Below, in pieces: positions 19,901 to 31,489 of a stretch of 64,000 nucleotides of DNA. The stretch's first letter is position 1; the number at the start of each line of letters is the position of its first letter. The translations under genes were made by a program, and so were the position numbers. Under the pieces are notes generated by a model. The model made no database searches. It worked only from the letters and a program-made list of their open reading frames with translations, and was not told where the DNA came from. The stretch comes from Anisodus tanguticus (taxonomy: Eukaryota; Streptophyta; Magnoliopsida; Solanales; Solanaceae), in NCBI GenBank assembly GCA_034509755.1, contig CM067545.1, positions 45,873,062 through 45,937,061 of the forward strand. The letters are read 5' to 3'.

Positions 19901-22900
19901 GATTCAAAAATGGGAATGTGGTCTCGTCGAATGTGACGTGACGAGATATGTGGATCTGATGAGTCGACAAGTCATAGCATAGATAGCCCCTATGGTTCGG
20001 CGGGAATCCTAGAAAGACATATGGAGTGGACCTAGGAGCGAGCTTGTGAGGGGCGGTGGAGCTAAGGTTGGGATAGCACAGACAACCAAAAATCCGTAGA
20101 TGATCATAAGAGGGGATTCTATGGTAGAGGATTTCGGTAGGGGTCATATTGTGAAGAGTGCAAGTATGGAGAATATTTAGAGTGTATTCTAACATTTTAG
20201 CAGCATAGACCCAGAAGGGTGGAGGGAGGGAGGCATGAATCAATAGGGTGCGAATCATATTGTTAATGGTGCGGATGATTCTTTCAGCTTTACCGTTTTG
20301 TGGCGAGGTGTGAGGGTAGGAGAAGCGAAAGACCATGCCATTATTGGTACAAAAGCGGTGAAACATATAGTTATTGAATTCACGACCATTATCGCACTGA
20401 AATGATTTTATGCCTTTTCCAAATTGTGTTTGAATGAACTTGCGAAACTCAAGAAATTTGACAAACACTTCCGATTTAAATTTAAGAGGGTATAACCAAA
20501 CGTAGTGTGAAAAATCATCAAGCAACACAAGATAGTATTTATGACCGAGAGAACTAGAGATAGGAGATGTCCATAAATCGGCATGTATGATATCAAAAGG
20601 AGCAAATGTAACACTAGTAGATGATTTAAACGGAAGACGAATATGTTTGCCTAAAGAGCAAGAAGCACAATTTTGGGCAAGTTTCCCATTACAAGCAATG
20701 AAATTGTTGCCTCTAAGAAAATTAAAAACGGGACTCTGGATGACCAAGCCTATTATGCCAAGTTGAAGAAGAAACAGTACCGCTAGAGTGACGGGAGAGC
20801 AAGATCCGTCATGGGAGGTGGAAGTGAATGGATAGAGATCCCCCGTGCTATTGCATCTCGTAAGAGGTGTCCCCGTATGAAGATCCTTCACAAAAACCAA
20901 AAGGGTCAAAATCCACGTAGACAAATTATTACGAGTAAATTGGCGGACGATATGAGGTTCTTACTCATGTGTGGGGCATATAGGGTGTTTTTGAGGGAGA
21001 AGGGTGAATGAGGAGGTTGTGTGTATGAGGTACCATAACCCTTAACCGGAATGCGTTGTCCACTACCAACCGTAATATATTGAGGATGCTTTAAACTAAA
21101 CAGTTTAGGAATAGTACTGCAGACCGGGTGACGTGAGATGTGGCGCCCGAGTCCATGTACCAAGTATTGTCGTCGTTGCATAGAGAGGGTGTCTTTGAAC
21201 GCCCGACCCAACTCGGTGGGTGTCATGCCGGAAGAGGGGTCTCGCGGACCCGACCTTGCATGAAGTGGGCCTCGCCGTGGGGGTGGAGCGGGGCCTAACA
21301 AACCGGGGTAAGAATACGGATTGTATGGCCGCCGGTACCGGAATGGACTTGGTGCCGCGGCTCAGATCGGGGCGCCGCGGCGCTGTAGACGAACTGCTGA
21401 GGAGCCGCGGCCCAGTTGTTCTGCGATCTTTGTTGCTGTTGGTTCTGTTGACCGCGACCCTTGCCACGACCACGGCCTCCTCTACCGCCGCGGCCTTTTC
21501 CACCTTTGACGCCGCGGCCCTGCCGTTATTGGGAGTGTCTGGTGACGTCTGATCTTGGGGTTGCGTGTCGACAGCTAACACCTGCTGGGCATGCTCATCC
21601 TGCTTAGCACGACGGGTTTCTTCGAGCAACAATTGTGAGCGAGCTTTGTTAAAACTCGGTAGCGGATCTCGCTCGTTGAATTATGGTGGCCAAAGTATCA
21701 TATTCGCCCTTAGTAAGGCCGTAAATCATTTGTAGCACCATTTTATCGTCGCGGACGAAGCGTGCCCGATGTTGGAGAGTTGATCCGCTAGAAGTTTAAG
21801 TCGCTTGCGTGCTCGAGACATTGGAGAAGTTTTCAAGACGTGTTTTGTTGAACTCGTTCTTCCAAATACACGGCACGAGTGTGCTTGTTGTCTGAAAAAT
21901 TTCCTCCAAACGATTCCACAAGTCAAGGGTCGTGGAGTCGATTTCATGATAGTAAGGAGCAAATCCCGAGAGATACTACCATATATCCATTGTTTGACGC
22001 CGGCGTCGAGACGATGCCGATATAGAATCATCAACCTCCGTAGGGCGCGGAATAGTGTCATCAATATGGTCAAGCACGTTATAGAGACATGCATGATTGC
22101 GAAAAAGTTCAACCCGGGGAGAATACTCGGTTGTTTTCTTGATCAAGAATAATGGGAATATGGTTCTTGATGTTGGAAACAGTAAGGGCGGGATGAAACG
22201 GGAGTGATGACTTTGTGGTGGGATTTGTGGAGGTAGAGGCGTCAGAAAGTGTGGAAGAATCAGGGATAGCCATTTAGAGAAGAGAAGAAAGGAAGAACAA
22301 AACCTGAAAAAAAGAAGAAAATCTGGGAGGGCCGCGGCGTAGGAGAGAGGCCGCGGTGTGGAAGAGAAAGGTTTTTAGGGTTTTGTTTATTTGGCTCTTG
22401 ATACCATGTGAGATGATATTAATCTCCCTTGGGGAGTCTTTCATTAATATCAAGGTATATATAGAGTACAATATTCATCCCTTATACAATAGGAATCCTA
22501 AGCCTATACAAAAGAGGAATCCTAGTCTTACCATAATTATATTTACACAATATATGGAAATATTCTAATTATGGATAGGGAATATATTGTTTCTTATATT
22601 TACACGTTTACAAAATCAACGCTAACAATACAAATTGAGGTGCATAGTGGATTTCTACAGAATCAAATTACACAAGATTATTCATTTACACTATTATGTG
22701 TCACAATCATCACCTAGATGAGAACTGTTACCGTTAGTGATTGAGGCTTCAGCGCCATTAGAGTTCACGTAGTATGTCAGCCTCTATGTTTAACAGAATC
22801 TCATCTTTGTGACAGTCTCAGTTGATATAACTAAGTATGTTCCTAAGATATATATGCCGGGAATAGTGCTCAAAACTAAGTGCTAGACTCGAAAAAGGAT

Positions 22901-25900
22901 ACTGCCAAATTGAGAAGAAGCTCGGAGGAAAGACTAAATAAAGTTTTGCATCCCCCTTTAACCTTTCCACCTTCACTTCTTGTCATCATGAGATATCTAG
23001 TTTCTTGACTACTCCCTCATGGCTTCGCAAGGTGCTTGCATCATTAAAATACTCCCTTTTGTGTGCCCCGTCTTCATTGGGGCACCCAAAGAGCTATATA
23101 TCACATTTTTATAACTCCTAATACATCTACCACCAGAAGGGGAGCCTTTGGAGCAACGGTAAAGTTGTCTCCATGTGACCTATAGGTCACGGGTTCGAGC
23201 CGTGGAAGCAGCCACTAATGCTTGCATTAGGGTAGGCTGTCTACATCACACCCCTTAGGTGCGGCCCTTCCCCGGACCCTGCTAACGCGGGATGCTTTGT
23301 ACACCGGGCTGCCCTAATACATCTACCACCAAGGAGTGGACAAAATAATGCTGAATGCATTTCCAGTCAAAGCAAACCTACAAGTGAAATCACACCATCT
23401 GTGTCATTCCAATGAACATGGGATACTTCACCACTACAGGCTGCAAAACTATTTTCTTCTAGGTGCACATGGCAAACAAATTGATAATAAATAGATGTAG
23501 CAGCCCACAGCGGCTCAATACATTATACAGGTTATTTTGTTAATAAATGTCGAATTAGGAACAATCATAGGCAACAAATGGTCTTTTTCAAATAAAGTTC
23601 AGAAATTTAGTCATCCAGCCACAAAAAGGGAACATGGCATAGGCAAGGATGTGTCATTCTAACAGTTTATGACTTGGAAATTTGGAAGATCATTTCTTCA
23701 ACATCAATAGTGTGCATATTGAAAAAGAGAAGCTTACAAGCTACTTATCGAGTTACTTACTGTAGGCTTATCTGCTTGTAAGCTAGACAGGTCTATCTGA
23801 AGTAATGCAAGCGAAGCTTGTATTGGATGTTGAGATTATTTACTTTTTAACTTACGAATTACGATGACGTAAAAGAGATCATCCAGCAGATTTAGGCAGC
23901 AAAATATGTTTTCCAGAGAGTCACACATTATAATAGATCATGCTACTGCATCTTAAACAAGAGACTTGCATCATAATTTAAGGAATGAGATACCACACCT
24001 TCAGAGAGCTTTGTGCTTCAGTTCTGCTCTTTCCAGACTTAACAAGCAGCCAGAAACAAGTATTATACTGATTGTTTATGTGACCTACAAATCAAGGTAT
24101 TAAAATTAGATTGTTAAAATGATACTACAATTCATTCTTTAGCTTGCCACCAAGAAGAATAGGTCATAGAAACCCAAATTTCTTCATATAACCTGATTAA
24201 TTTGCTTGAAGTTATTTAAAATAACAAATAAAATAGGAAGTGCTCACAATCAACTTGTCTCCAAGCCAAGTAATCTCGAAGAATCTTAGATGATGGATAG
24301 CAAACAGATCGGCCATCAAAATATGGTGGTTCTTTAAACTCTTTCTCAGGGAAAAACTCTTTCCACTTCATCACATACATGGAAGAGAAAAGAGATACAA
24401 CGGCAGAGACGATTTCACTGAAATGATGATCAGAAGAGCAAGTCAATATAACGACATTAAATATAAGCAATAAAAAAAGTCAATATAACAACATAAGGTA
24501 AATTAGTTGAGGACGGCCCTCGTGCAGTTTCCAAATAGACTCATACTCTGAAACTTCAACCAATTTAATGAAAAATCTTCGAGAAATCGTTGTAAGAGAT
24601 TTACTACAAATGCAAAATATTCTAGAAGGGCAATTTCACCATTCAGACAATCAAGCATTTTATAGGACATATTCTGAAAAAAAAACCCGGATTGTGCAAA
24701 AGAAATGAATTTTTGGGATCTTTTAGCATGTTGCTCACAGATAATTGCACTAAGATCTTGCAGGTGGGAAACTACAGCTGATTGGCATCAAAGTAATCTA
24801 TATGCACCATGGATTCTAGAAACAGGAAGAAGAATTTGCTCCCTGCTAATATTTGGTTTTAGCTAAACACTACGCTTGCTAAGAAACTTAAGAAAGGTGA
24901 TGAAAGAGTTACCTTGACCGCCTCTGATACAATAGAGTATCTTTCTTCAGAACAAAGCTGAAAGAAAAGATTAATCTCTTAAGATAAAAGATAATAGGAG
25001 AAGGAAAAAGTTGTGTTTTAAGTGAATCAAATATGTTAAACAAACTAATACCTGTATTCATCGCTCACCCCATATGCGAAGATAATATCCTTAAACATCT
25101 CTAGCAAAGAAGCCGCACAAGAGTTCATAAGTTTCAGTGCCTGCTCATCATTTGGCTTCTGAAAACCATTATCTTCACAAAACCTACAATGGATCCCGTC
25201 AAGATCATGAAACCAGCAACTGCAAACTAGATTTCACAAATTATATGCTCAATATTTGACATGACTTTATACTTGCGAAATATTATACATACATGATATA
25301 TATATATATAATATCACTCAAACGTGGATGTATATATATTATAACAATGATCTTGTATCTGACATTTTTTATGGATTATTGGCAATAGCCTAGAATGTTT
25401 TGAACAACTGCACTGTTGTTTCCGGGACTTAATAGAAATTAACTTCGGAAATGCTTAGAATTTCGTCTTTAATGCGGAATTAGACATCCACAGACTTGAT
25501 CAAGAAAATAGGCATATAAGAAAACTCAACTCCCACTGAAACATGGATAATATTATCCAGAAAATGCATATTACCTACAAAATTTCATACTTGACGAAAA
25601 TAAGAAGCAAGAATAGTGCCACATCACTTTGACATGAAACGTGGGATTTGAAGCAAAAAGACTAATTCAGTCTAAACATCACAGACAGGAGAAAAGGTAT
25701 CAACTGGAAAAGGGAAAAGGGAAAAAGAAAAAAACAAGGACAATAACAAATCAACAAAGAATGATATCAACACTTCTCGGTAAGTCAAGCAAAAGGTCAT
25801 AAAAATTAGTAAACAGAAGATCAATCGGTAGAAATAAAGGCACAAATTACCTGTGGAAATGACAACCGTCTATCCGGACTACAATCCAAGTAGATAACAT

Positions 25901-28900
25901 CAACCTGCTTTCAAATAGGAAAGACCTCAAATACTCGGGTTTAATCTTGTTAATCCCTTCCGCGAACGAACCAAGTTCCTCAGTAAGGCATGAGTAGTTA
26001 TTCCAGAACCTTTTTGTTGCTATATTTTCTGAGTGAACAATGACTGCTTTCTTCCTTGGTCTTTTAACAGGAGAGCCATTTTCACGGTACTTCACAATAT
26101 CGTCCACCTACGTTAAGATGGATATAAAAATGCATGATATGAAGTACCCACATATAGTGACGAGCAAACTGCATCGCATATACCTCCTCCTCTTCCCTTT
26201 CTACCCCTATAGTGGGGGAGTTTTCATGGGTTGAGTATAGAGCTTGTATCAGTCTTTTTGTGATTGAGTGGAAAAATCTAAAAATAAAAGGAATATGTCT
26301 ACTCATCACAAAAAGAGACCTTTAATGCACATGCCATTTTTATATCAAGATATAAGAGTTACACATAACTGCTCCATGAAAAAGCACAACAATAAGATGA
26401 CCTCACCAAGGCTCACACTATGGAGTTCAATTCTACACCCTTTACCCTTTTTTAGGCGTACCATTTAACTGCACGAGCAGACTAGCATTTATTTTTTTGT
26501 CGCTTAAATTCTACAAAAAAATATTTTCTCTAAAATTATAAAGTATACTTTTTTTGCAAGAAAGAAAGCGACGAATTTAGAACAAAAAGAGAGAGAGAGA
26601 GAGAGTGTGTGCGGTCCTTAGGGCAAGTTTGTTAGCAAAGACAGACAAAAACAGGAGTGTCTGTTCTCTCTTTCTATCTCTTGTTTGAAAAGCATCAAAC
26701 CAATTTAAACCCTTTCTTCTGCCTCAGTTTTTGTAATATTTAACCCATTCCTCAGTTTTTCCTAAAACCAATCTTCCAAAAGATCAACCACACACGTCTA
26801 TTGTTTTTCAAAACAAAAAGTGTTTTGCATATTCGAATGCTATCTTTTTATCTATATTTCAGATCTAAAGGAGAAACCAAAAAAAAGGGATAGCGGCACA
26901 TGCACCCACATGCATATACAGATACGTACTCTTCTAGGAGAAGGGGGATGAAGGTAGCTACCTTTATCTTGATGGCACAAGACCCTTGACGAAAAATCTG
27001 CGGAAGGTCTTTGTAGTTGATACCAAACTTCTGAAAGAGTAGTTCGTTTTGCTCCTGCTTTTGTGTTCCCTACTTACATGTAACAACACTGTCAAGCCTC
27101 AAATCTAGGGTACCATACTTTGAAAATGAACGTTTAAATGCTCTTCAAAAGTAAGTAGATCCGAAACATATAAAATGCAGTTATTCTGGCCATGGCCCAA
27201 GCTATTATTGTGAAAATTGGTGAATACAAGCAACTATCATTAAGAATTTCATCTTGAACCAAAAACAAGCAAGATGAAAAAGTATGAGGGTAGAAAGAAA
27301 ACTTACCTTACAAGTTACAGCACCCTTATGATACAAACAGACAGACTAAAAGAGCCTATGGGGAAAGAAGATATAACATAATTCATCTTATGTGATATTG
27401 TAAGGAGCACATCACATATCTTCTTACGATAATTGACTGATTGAAAGCATACTACGCAGCGCAGACTCAAATTCCAATGAAAGTGGAAAAAGATTTAAAG
27501 ATTGGAAAATGCTTTTGTACATTCTTCAAGTACAGATAGAGAAAAAAACTCATATATCTCCTTCTCAAAAAAGAAAGACTCATATATCTTGTGATCTTGA
27601 CCTTAGCTTAGAATCTTTAATCCAGAATCCAAAAATTGGCCCCAAGTTTATTATTAGTTAGCTCAAGTAATGTGGTTCATCTAAATCACATACAGCAAAG
27701 AGTAAAATCTGGAAAAATGAGCTTAATGATCTACAAACACTTCTCAACATGTGCAGTGAAGGTATTGACATTTTCGAAAGGAGTTCAACACATATGTTCA
27801 AGTTAACAAACTGTAGACATGTAATCAATAAGAGACCGCAGATATGTACGCAGAACTATCACTACAGAAACCATTGCTGGAAGATTTAATACTCTTTTCT
27901 TTCACATAATAGCCATTCCTTTTAAGACCTTCTCTAATATGCATCTTGATTTATGCATATGAAATCACTATATGCATGTAATTGCTTTCCTTCTGTAGAT
28001 ACTAGCATACAATAACCACCTGCTACTATACCTGACAAGTCCCCGCCTGGACCAGGACCGGCGCACTTGATCTCTGGACCGCGGAGATGGTCTAGTTTAC
28101 GAACCTTAAGGGCCTGATCTGGGCCAATTAATTTTGAAAAGTGTTGGGCCCCACACCAACTCATGATTCCTAACCGCTATGTAATCTGCTAGTAGGCCAG
28201 TTAGAGGCCAGTCCACCTTCTTCTTTTTTAGTTCATTCTACTTTTCTTCTTTATATGATTTTTGTCATTAAATTTATTTTAACGTTAACTATAATTTAAA
28301 ATTGAAGAAGACTATTGATGAAAAAATCGTAAATAAGTATGTCATATTAATGAGGAAACAATTAAAGCTTTTACTCTCAAACTTGAGTTAATTACAGCAC
28401 CTTAAGAATCTCTTTCGCCTCCTTTTCTGACTTTCCAGAAAACACCAGCTTCCACAAACAAGTATTGTATTGATTGCTTATATGACCTGTAAGAAAAACC
28501 AATATTCTTTAGCAACAGATTTTATCCAAACACTCAACTCTGCCAGTAATTATTAATTGGAAATATTCATTAGGAGAACTCACATTCTGTTTGTCTCCAT
28601 AGAAGATATGCCTGAAGAACCTCCATTGATGCACAGCTGATAACTCGTGAATGGAATGATGGAGGCACACTTAACTCCTTTTGAGAAAAGAACTCTTTCC
28701 ATTTGGCTACATATGTAGATGAGAAGAAAGACACAATAATGGATTGTATTTTGCTGCACATAGAAATTTCTGGTCAGCTAAGAAAAATCATGAGCAGCTT
28801 CATCTCAAATGAGGAAACTAGGATCATTTTACATCTCTTTTCTTTGTCTTCTTGACTTAAACAAGAGGGACATTTTGTATCTTTAATCCATTTTACTTAA

Positions 28901-29622
28901 CTACACATAAGTCTCCCGAAAACAAAAACATATTTCTGGTCGTCATCTTGTGAGGAAATAAATGTTTGGACAGACAGATGACCACTCCTTACAATTGTCC
29001 TAGTGCTTACTATAGGAAAGTTTGTGACCAATCCCTATTTTCCCCTAATAATGTTCACTATGCATTTCCTCAAGTCAGCTACCACGAGTGCGTTTAGCGA
29101 TTCAGAGCTGATTTTCCTTCTCATTAACATAATCTCAAAAATGAGAAAAAAGAACAAGAAATATATAGCCTCTGAAGAATAGTAACAGTTTCAAAATATA
29201 TATATATATAGCCTCTGAAGATGAGATGCGTACACATATCAAACAGATCACTTAAAGCATGCTTAAGAAGGGGAATGTAAAGACAGTGCAGACTGGTGTA
29301 GAAATGGACGGTTAAGAGAAAGAGTTGATAAATTATCCAAGAGGCGTTGACAAACCAGAATGGAGGAAATCAAGAAAAGATAAGAAGAATATCGGTATTG
29401 GAGGGCTAGCAGATTCTAAAACCCTTAAATGCCTCATGATACTTTCAAGTCAAAGCAGGGTTGGATTATCCCACAGAATCCCCAAAAATTATATGAACGT
29501 TTTACCTATAAGTTTGTGAGTCCGAATCATAAATCTATGATTAGTTTCTCACTTAGAGTCCAATTTGTAGTCAAATCCACCATTTATCTTTACAGGAAGC
29601 TAGTGCCAACTTTGAGGGATCA

Positions 29623-29664
<42 letters not shown>

Positions 29665-30457
29665 GGTACATTACTTCAATTTGGGTACATTACTTCCTCT
29701 TCCGCCTCAAAACACTTTATGTATTCATACTTGCTCAAAGTTGCATGAGATATATATTTTATAGTTAATAGAAATGATGATTCTAGTTGAATCACATACA
29801 AAGTTATCATGCAATCAGTCAAAGAATGTTCAAGAAACATAAGACCAGCAAATTAAACAAGTATAGTTTTATTGCTACTCAAACAAGAGCCAATGCAAGA
29901 GCAATGATGTACTAAACCCACGATATATGAACACAAACAAGACAAAGTGCATTATTTAAATTACTCGTCCTAAAGAGCCGAAAATAATTCTTCATAAATA
30001 CTGGGAACAAAATCTTGAGCTTGAAATAGGTTACAAACCTTGCTCGCCTCTGGTAAAATGTGGTTTCCTTGTTCAAAATGAAACTGCATAAATCATTGTC
30101 AAGATTTCAAGGGGGGAAAGGAAAAGGGCATAATTGTCTAATAGTAAGAAACGCACCATACCTGTACTCGTCACTAAATCCGTACGCAAATATAACATCA
30201 GAGAAGTTCTCTAATACCTTAATAGCACAAGCATTCATCAAATTCAAGGCATTTTCATCATTCGGCTTCTCAAATCCATGCTTCTCTGAGAAACTAAACA
30301 TATACAATGCAAATTAGTAAATACAACAGATAGAGGCACATACATCGCATTACCTGCCAAAGTCGCGGCCTTCAATTTGAACAACAATGATATTTGGGTA
30401 CATTACTTCCTCTTCCGCCTCAAAACACTTTACGTATTCATACTTGCTCTTCGCCAT
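16907..30457 (-). CDS. THG1: tRNA(His) guanylyltransferase, plant type with two tandem Thg1 domains
   Basis: Thg1 adds the extra 5' G to tRNA-His (G-1). Thirteen exons read in frame to 530 residues: 30457-30354, 30293-30162, 30083-30039, 28753-28584, 28486-28401, 27069-26962, 26107-25851, 25183-25052, 24957-24913, 24417-24248, 24084-23999, 17614-17510, 17059-16907. All introns are GT-AG; exon 12/13 borders are the least certain. Start MAKSKYEYVK is the first ATG of the Thg1 N-terminus. Repeat 1 (about 1-215) has IVVQIEGRDFG, EKPNDENALNLMN, YGFSDEY and HISNQYNTCLW. Repeat 2 (about 280-480) has VVRIDGCHFHR, EKPNDEQALKLMN, YGVSDEY and HINNQYNTCFW. The metal-binding Asp of RxDG is Glu in repeat 1, with Gln for Arg, so repeat 2 is probably the active unit. 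The tandem form is known from Arabidopsis. Intron 11 (6.4 kb) holds Copia C and a SINE. TTGACGAAAAAT-type damage is absent, so the gene appears intact. Confidence 0.92.
17452..17509. repeat. GGGA/GATAGA/GA microsatellite
   Basis: (GGGA)n, then (GATAGA)n and (GA)n, just inside THG1 intron 12 at its donor side. On the gene strand it is a long pyrimidine run within ten bases of the GTAAAT donor. Confidence 0.9.
17745..17950 (-). repeat. 3' LTR of Copia C
   Basis: 206 bp, starting TGTGAGATGATATT and ending CACGTTTACA on the plus strand. Nearly identical to 22407-22612. Confidence 0.95.
17951..22273 (-). pseudogene. Gag-pol polyprotein of Copia C, multiply frameshifted
   Basis: Gag starts MAIPDSSTLSDAS at 22273 and continues HPALTVSNIKNHIPIIL before frames begin to shift. 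The gag C-terminus is Gly/Arg-rich (21430-21560), followed by the protease segment TWYMDSGATSHVT near 21140. The longest intact piece is 20924-19437 (495 codons), with GAG-preintegrase (CSLGKHIRLPF) and the integrase core (DIIHADLWTSP, CDNGREFNN, SPQNGKAERIIRTINN). Reverse transcriptase starts near 19560 (DPNWNAAMYEEFNAL) and is broken near 19245 after LVANGTN; the active-site region LLYVDDIVLLASSDGL lies near 18890. RNase H ends YADIFTKGLPRQLFLDF near 18000. Many short indels break the frame in gag and RT, although the LTRs are almost identical. Several GC-rich patches occur (19640-19800, 21240-21560). Confidence 0.9.
22407..22612 (-). repeat. 5' LTR of Copia C
   Basis: 206 bp. It starts TGTGAGATGATATT and ends TTTACA on the plus strand, and the primer-binding site abuts it at 22406. 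The plus-strand copy contains TATATATAGAG near 22458, consistent with promoter sequence. Confidence 0.95.
23136..23312 (+). mobile_element. tRNA-derived SINE, full length, with 19-bp target duplication
   Basis: Pol III box A-like (GGAGCAACGGTAAAGTTG) and box B-like (GGTCACGGGTTCGAGCC) motifs lie in the head. The body has the GTGCGGCCCTTCCCCGGACC and GTACACCGGGCTGCCC segments shared by Au-like Solanaceae SINEs. A 19-bp direct repeat, CCTAATACATCTACCACCA, flanks it at 23117-23135 and 23313-23331. It sits in THG1 intron 11, opposite to the gene. Confidence 0.88.
28010..28200. other. GC-rich insert of unknown origin in THG1 intron 5
   Basis: A ~180-bp block (e.g. CCTGGACCAGGACCGGCGCA at about 28050, GGGCCCCACACCAACTC at 28146) is far more GC-rich than the surrounding intron. 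Two GGACC/GGTCC-like pairs suggest secondary structure. I recognise no family; it may be an LTR or SINE fragment. Confidence 0.35.
29624..29660. repeat. (TA)n microsatellite
   Basis: An uninterrupted TA run of about 37 bp in THG1 intron 3, immediately before the exon 1 copy at 29661-29736. Confidence 0.95.
29661..29736 (-). repeat. Partial duplicate of THG1 exon 1 inside intron 3
   Basis: Positions 29680-29736 repeat 57 bases of exon 1 (30393-30449) with a single mismatch, in the same orientation. A shorter second copy of the first ~17 bases (TTTGGGTACATTACTTC) stands at 29661-29677. The copy covers the codons for SKYEYVKCFEAEEEVMYPN and lacks splice signals, so it is probably not used. It abuts a (TA)n tract, which suggests template slippage or repair synthesis. 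Confidence 0.9.
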
Positions 30458-30668
30458 TCCCAAATGCCGCTACAATCGGATTGAAACAAAACATTTATAA
30501 ATGTCAACAAAACATATTTTTCTAATTGGAATTTCAACAAACCTATGTGGTGGTGAACCTAGTTTGCAACAACTCTCTTTAAAAAGTCTCAAATTGTCTA
30601 TTAAGTTTGACAACCTCGAGTCTAAATTCTATTTCGAATTTAAAACTATATTAACATTAACAAGTCCT
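30458..30668. promoter_or_regulatory. THG1 5' flank
   Basis: The region just upstream of the THG1 start on the minus strand. AT-rich; no convincing TATA box. Beyond it lies a cluster of SINE fragments, so the native promoter must be short or contain them. Confidence 0.35.
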
Positions 30669-30687
30669 TTATAATTTAATTCAGTTA

Positions 30688-30770
30688 CAACAACAACAAC
30701 AACATGCCCAGTGAAATCCCACACCGTGGGGTCTGGGGAGGGTAGATTGTACACAGTCCCTACCTCTACC
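30688..30770 (-). mobile_element. TS SINE, 5'-truncated, with perfect 19-bp target duplication
   Basis: Minus strand: GGTAGAGGTAGGGACTGTGT, then the GACCCCACGGTGTGGGATT core and a (TTG)5 tail. TTATAATTTAATTCAGTTA occurs on both sides (30669-30687 and 30771-30789). Only about 83 bp of the element remain. Confidence 0.92.
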
Positions 30771-30814
30771 TTATAATTTAATTCAGTTATGAAATAAACA
30801 ATTCTATCATAATG

Positions 30815-30927
30815 CAAGGTAAGGCTGCCATGTGACCAGGAGGTCGGGTACAATAGACCCTTGTGGTCCGCCCTTCTCCGGACCCTGCGCATAGCGGGAG
30901 CTTAGTGCACCGGGCGGCCCTTTTTTT
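30815..30927 (+). mobile_element. Au-like SINE, 5'-truncated
   Basis: The body AGACCCTTGTGGTCCGCCCT and GTGCACCGGGCGGCCC with a T8 tail matches the 3' half of the SINEs at 23136 and 63365. TATCATAATG flanks it (30805-30814 and 30928-30937). Confidence 0.85.
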
Positions 30928-31360
30928 TATCATAATGATACTCGATTCAATTTAATCAATCACAATTGTGATTCTTCAGCTCAATTTAATACGATCATAA
31001 TCAATATTCGATGTCAATCATGATTATTCAACCATTGTTCAAAAAAAGTATCAATCACGATCACACAGAGTTTTATCCATAATTCTCTATTGGTACACAA
31101 TGCCCCTCTAACACCCACACCAAGCCTAGTAAAAATACTACAAAGCCATCCAAAACCTAAGCTATCAGTCTACAATATTCAAAACCAGGTAGACAAACAT
31201 GAATTCTTTAAAGCAAAACTGCAAAATAGTTGATTTGTTCATAGAGCAACAAAAAAAATAGCGCATATACATATCAAAGTTTTCTATGGCATTGTAAGTA
31301 AACAACAAAATTACTTCTAAGCAATGAACTAAACATTAGCATCAGAGTGCAAATCAATTA

Positions 31361-31412
31361 CTTCCAGAGATACTACAACAACATACCCCGTGCTTCCAGA
31401 GATACTACAACA
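31361..31412 (-). mobile_element. Extremely 5'-truncated TS SINE (tail only) with 20-bp target duplication
   Basis: CTTCCAGAGATACTACAACA occurs at 31361-31380 and 31393-31412, separated by only ACATACCCCGTG. On the minus strand this is CACGGGGTATGT followed by (TTG)2, i.e. the last ~15 bases of a TS SINE. The pattern fits target-primed reverse transcription that stopped almost at once. Confidence 0.75.
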
Positions 31413-31470
31413 AGAATTCCTTTGACGGCCGTAGGTCAGAGACTCAAGGCCCAGTTTCTCCAAACAAATG

Positions 31471-31489
31471 CAAGGGGGGGGGGGGGGGG
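31471..31489. repeat. Poly-G run
   Basis: An uninterrupted run of about 18 G on the plus strand. It could be an assembly artefact or a true homopolymer. Confidence 0.9.

Larger units (their letters stand above)
17745..22612 (-). mobile_element. Copia retrotransposon C, full length, in THG1 intron 11
   Basis: LTRs at 17745-17950 and 22407-22612, 206 bp each, differ at only three positions that I can see. A perfect 5-bp target duplication AAATC flanks the element (17740-17744 and 22613-22617). Next to the 5' LTR stands a primer-binding site TGGTATCAAGAGCCA (minus, 22406-22392), with one A more than the usual initiator-Met form. A G-rich purine tract precedes the 3' LTR (plus strand CACCCCCTCAGTC). 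The order gag, integrase, reverse transcriptase, RNase H is Copia type. It lies in the same orientation as THG1. Confidence 0.95.

Noticed and set aside
23161..23215. Possible tRNA gene
   Set aside because: Box A and B are present but no acceptor stem pairs. It is the head of a SINE with 19-bp target duplications.
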